Shown in pieces: positions 60,087 to 64,000 of a stretch of 64,000 nucleotides of DNA. The stretch covers positions 167,834 through 231,833 of the forward strand of contig VTPC01090550.1 of assembly GCA_011009095.1 (NCBI GenBank), read 5' to 3'. The first letter of the stretch is position 1. The number at the start of each line of letters is the position of its first letter. The notes under the pieces are model-generated. The model was given only the letters and a program-made list of their open reading frames with translations, was not told where the DNA came from and did not search any database. Position numbers and translations under genes: made by a program. This stretch comes from Ignelater luminosus. Taxonomy: Eukaryota; Arthropoda; Insecta; Coleoptera; Elateridae.

Positions 60087-62229
60087 ATAAAATATTTCAT
60101 GGGAGTGGTAAAAGAAAAATTAAGTTGAAAGCATACACAAGAATATACATAATTATAATAGTAACTGAATTTTGTACACTTTTGTAAACTAATTTTGATA
60201 AGATCAAAAGAAATAGCATCCATTCAGATAATAAACATAACTTATTGATTATGCTTTCAACTATTGAATCCTTCTAAACTATCTATTCATAAATATTGCA
60301 TTGTTAATGAGGTGTATTAAATTCAGAACGGAGCGCCATCTTATCCTTATCTTTGCTTCTCTCTCTCTATATATGATATATAGATAAAAATATACAATAA
60401 TAATTAAGCCAATTATGTTTCTATTTATAAAATATTCTTAAGTAGAACGTAGGCAATACTTTAGGAGGTTAAAAATTGAAAACATTGATGGGTTTCCCTT
60501 CTCACCTTGTTTATCATCCACTGACTATAAAGAATTTGAAAAATTTAAGATCTGCCCTTACTGACACTTCCTATAAGTGAACAGATTGTAGAACCAAAAT
60601 ATTACTAAGACAGTAAGACATGCTGAATGGTCTCTTTCAACCAGTAGCTCCCAAACAACCAATAGAAAGTGTGGAACCGACAGTGTCTGTTTATTAGAGA
60701 CTACTATTTTCCTACTATTATTAGTTAACTAAATTTATTGTAACATGCAGAATATTATTAATAAAAACTGAAACATAATATGCAAAAACGGCTAAAGTCT
60801 TTTTACTCCGATGCAGAGTTTTTAATCTTAAGATTTTAGTCTTGTATCTTGAAACACTATTAGTTTCAAGGTAATGAGAATATTGAAAATGCCTGGTCTT
60901 AGCAAATTGCATATTATTGTGATTCATCCTAATAATGAGTTATGTTAAGTTCTTATCTCTCCAACAGATTTTTAAAGAGCTTGCACAGCCCTGGTGATTG
61001 CTTTCTCAAAGAAATGAACCCAAACAATGTAGTTTTAAGAATATCTCCAAAACTATCACAGTTACAAAAAAAAACGTTACAAAGAAAAAAGAGAAATTTT
61101 ACATAAACAAGCATTCTTGAAGTTTTTTTGTATCTTTAGCCGTTTTCAAGTAAATTCAATTACAATGTGCAAAGGTCCTCATGTTTTGGCAGGAGGCACT
61201 GATTTTCAAACTTTTTGCAGACACTACACAAAAGTTTTAATAACTTTCAATCACAACAATAATCGTATGAGAAATAAAAAGAAAACCGTCTTAAAGGATC
61301 TGAAGAGTTCAGCTATTGATATGCATTATTTGTTTTATATTTGCTTGTGAGGAACACAACGTAAGATTGAATCAAAAATTCTTATTGATTTTTGAGAACG
61401 TCACCTATGTATAATTATAAATAATCTTGGTGACAAATTATTAAAATAAAAAAAGTATTTGGCATTAAGGTGGATTTATAAACTCGTTGCCATTAAAGTT
61501 GAAAATTAAAAAACTGGAACTCTATTATGGCTACCAATTTATAAACATTCCACGGGCTTTGATGTTGTCATTGGTGATAACCCAATGTCATTATTGTTTA
61601 CAGCAACTGAAGTGGTTGCAGCAATGGTCAGCCAATCATCAATAGTATCCTAGCTTGTTGTTGGTAAGATGGGAATTACCTTATCTAGTGATGTGACATG
61701 ACGCTTTTGCACTACTTTACCTGCTGTTTACATAATCTATTGGTGTTGCTGAAGTAGTATCTTATATGAAACATTAATTCATGCAACTTCATTACACATG
61801 TGCAAGTCATCAGGTACGTCTACTACAAAAATTATAAATTGGCGACATTTCTCAACTGCAACGAGTTTATAGATCCAGCTTTATAAGCTTAATATATGTG
61901 TGTTGTGATTGGTGTGACGTTATTTGGTACCACCTCCACCACTTTATTTTGTTTTTTTGTACTTCTGGCATTTACAAATTGTCACAGCTGTATAATGTCA
62001 TATCATTATGTCAAATTTCTGTTTAGGTGTTTTTACATCCGTTTTCCGCAAATTTTGTTTATGTTAGATTAACATGGCGTTTTTCGAATATTTTTGAAGT
62101 TACAACTTAATATTTAAAATTTCAAATTATCAACCTCAAAAATGTCAAACATTGTGGTGCCAACAGCGTCACCTACATTATCCGTACAGCACCAAACAAT
62201 CGGAACATAAATTATGAAATTTCTCCACA
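60087..62229. other. Non-coding sequence between the CHK-like gene and the satellite
   Basis: AT-rich, no gene or named repeat recognised. Confidence 0.55.
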
Positions 62230-63530
62230 GTATTGTATCCTGTGCAAACAAAATGTTAAACCAAGGCTCCTTGTATATTTTATACATCTGAAGAATGTTA
62301 GACTATGGCCGACTATAATTTATTCAAATGAAAATGTTAGACCATGGCTGTCGGTATATTTTGTACAAATCAGGAATGTTACACCATGACAGTCTGTATA
62401 TTTGGAACAAATTAAAATTGTTAGACCAAGGCCCGTTGTATGTTTTGTACATCCAAAAAAGTGTTGGACCAAGGCCGATTGTATATTTTGTACAAATCAA
62501 ATATGTTAGACCATGGCCGTCAGTATATTTTGTACAAATCAAACATGTTGGACCATGGCCGTCAGTGTATGTGCAACAAATTGAAATTGTTAGACCAAGG
62601 CCCGTTCCATATTTTATACATCTGAAGAATGTTAGACCATGACCGACTGTATATTTGGAACAAATCAGATATGTTAAACCATGGCCGTCAGTATATTTGG
62701 AATAAATTAGTATTGTTAGACCAAGGCCCGTTGTATATTTTGTACATCTAAAAAGTGTTAGACCAAGGCCCACTGTATATTTTGTACAAATCAAATATGT
62801 TAGACCATGGCCGTCGGTATATTTGGAACAAATTGAAATTGTTAGACCAAGGCCCGTTGTATATTTTATGCATCTAAAGAATGTTAGACCATGGCCTACA
62901 GTATAATTTACTCAAATGGAAAATGTTAGACCATGGCCGNNNNNNNNNNNNNNNNNNNNNNNNNNNNNNNNNNNNNNNNNNNNNNNNNNNNNNNNNNNNN
63001 NNNNNNNNNNNNNNNNNNNNNNNNNNNNNNNNNNNNNNNAAGGCCCGTTGTATATTTTGTTCATCTAAAAAGTGTTAGACCAAGGCGGACTGTATATTTT
63101 GTACAAATCAAATATGTTAGACCATGGCCGTCGGTATATTTGGAACAAATTGAAATTGTTAGACCAAGGCCCGTTGCATATTTTATACATTTGAAGAATG
63201 TTAGACCATGACCGACTGTATATTTGGAACAAATCAGATATGTTAAACCATGGCCGTCGGTATATTTGGAATAAATTAGTATTGTTAAACTAAAGCCCGT
63301 TGTATATTTTGTACATCTAAAAAGTGTTAGACCAAGGCCAACTATATATTTTGTACAAATCAAATATGTTAGACCATGGCCGTCGGTATATTTGGAACAA
63401 ATTGAAATTGTTAGACCAAGGCCCGTTGCATATTTTATACATTTGAAGAATGTTAGACCATGGCCTACAGTATAATTTACTCAAATGGAAAATGTTAGAC
63501 CATGGCCGACTGTATATGTTATATTAATGA
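62230..63530. repeat. 42-bp tandem satellite with higher-order organisation
   Basis: Monomers begin GTTAGACCATGGCC or GTTAGACCAAGGCCC and end TTTTGTACAAATCAAAT or TTTGGAACAAATTGAAA. The period is 42 bp, so the - strand reads as a 14-residue peptide repeat. Distinct monomer types recur in fixed order: a block from 62590 onward (types with GACCGACTG, then AATAAATTAGTA, then ACATCTAAAAAGT, then GAACAAATTGAAA, then CCTACAGTATAA) reappears at 63160-63510. A 100-N gap interrupts it, so the true length is unknown. Confidence 0.93.
62940..63039. other. Assembly gap, 100 N
   Basis: Exactly 100 N inside the satellite. A round number usually marks a gap of unknown size. Confidence 0.99.
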
Positions 63531-63829
63531 AAAAAACAATGAAGTTTATATTTCTGCTAAAACCGAGTGCGATTTAGTCTAAAAATGACAAACATAATAG
63601 GCTGGTTTCTACTCTCCTTTCACTAACAGAGCATCTTTAAAAATTTAAAGAAGTATAGCTTTATCTGATGTTAACAAGAAGGAAAAGGACAAAACGGTTG
63701 CTAGGTGATTAGAGAATGTTTAAGTTTAATGACGAGAGCAGAAAGTGGGGTAATGCCTTTATTATATATTTAAAAGTGGAAGAAACTGGCTGACGGTTCC
63801 CACTTCTCGTTGACACCCAGTTCTTTTGC

Positions 63830-63960
63830 ACAAATTAGTCCATGCCCGTCTGTGGTTTTTGTACAAATGAAGTAATGGACCATGAGCGTCTGTTCTTTTT
63901 GTACAAATTAGAAGTGTTAGACCAAAGTACAAATTAAGTCCTAGTCCAAGACTATGTGTA
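63830..63960. repeat. Degenerate outlying monomers of the 42-bp satellite
   Basis: CCATGCCCGTCTGTGGTTTTTGTACAAATGAAGTAATGGACCATGAGCG and GTGTTAGACCAAAGTAC are diverged monomers, 300 bp beyond the main array. Confidence 0.75.
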
Positions 63961-64000
63961 TTGTTTGTACTCAAGTCATTATATTGTTAAAGTTTTGCGA

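Noticed and set aside
62324-62794. 156-codon - strand open frame with 14-residue repeats
   Set aside because: It follows directly from the 42-bp satellite period and exists in other frames as well; there is no start context and no splice signals.

Overview
This is an AT-rich, intron-containing insect genome window. It carries three recognisable protein-coding genes, all on the + strand, set among many transposon relics. The insect assignment rests on a Ptp10D-type receptor tyrosine phosphatase whose C-terminal tail matches the fly protein, an insect-expanded CHK-kinase-like gene, and the transposon families present (piggyBac, mariner, hAT MITEs, non-LTR and gag-bearing retroelements). I cannot name the species or order from sequence alone. 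There are two assembly gaps: 10 N at 37326-37335 and exactly 100 N at 62940-63039, inside a satellite.

Layout. 1-14891 is upstream sequence or the first intron of Ptp10D. It holds no convincing host exon but has a decayed reverse transcriptase split by a hAT MITE (3.3-5.0 kb), two GC-rich minisatellite-bearing repeats (5.5-6.1 and 10.4-11.2 kb) and a decayed piggyBac transposase (11.5-12.5 kb). 14892-39003 holds 17 Ptp10D exons: about twelve FN3-like units, one membrane helix, one cytoplasmic PTP domain and a 10-residue last exon. Its large introns are filled with mobile DNA: a 1.2 kb TIR element with a degenerate DDE transposase (19.1-20.3 kb), a 215 bp MITE (23.0 kb), a gag/protease retroelement with a mariner nested inside it (24.7-27.9 kb), and two copies of one intronic MITE family. 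40002-42308 is a nearly complete piggyBac element with TTAA ends, one internal stop and one frameshift. 43.8-47.6 kb holds a THAP-like first exon, a long-TIR element, another minisatellite-bearing repeat and a LINE endonuclease scrap. 48416-50819 is EDEM2 in 7 exons. 51.6-55.0 kb is again repeats. 55.8-56.1 kb is a broken C2H2 zinc-finger relic. 57444-60053 is a CHK-kinase-like gene in 8 exons. 62.2-63.5 kb is a 42-bp tandem satellite with higher-order structure.

The three host genes do not form an obvious pathway. Ptp10D is a cell-surface phosphatase used in axon guidance and epithelial tube formation. EDEM2 trims mannose from misfolded glycoproteins in the ER. The CHK-like protein is a cytosolic small-molecule kinase-fold protein. 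Exon coordinates were read by eye from splice sites and reading phase. For all three genes the summed exon lengths divide by three with matching phases, which supports the models. I see no CRISPR array, rRNA or tRNA, and no new multi-gene system. The less ordinary content is the repeat biology.
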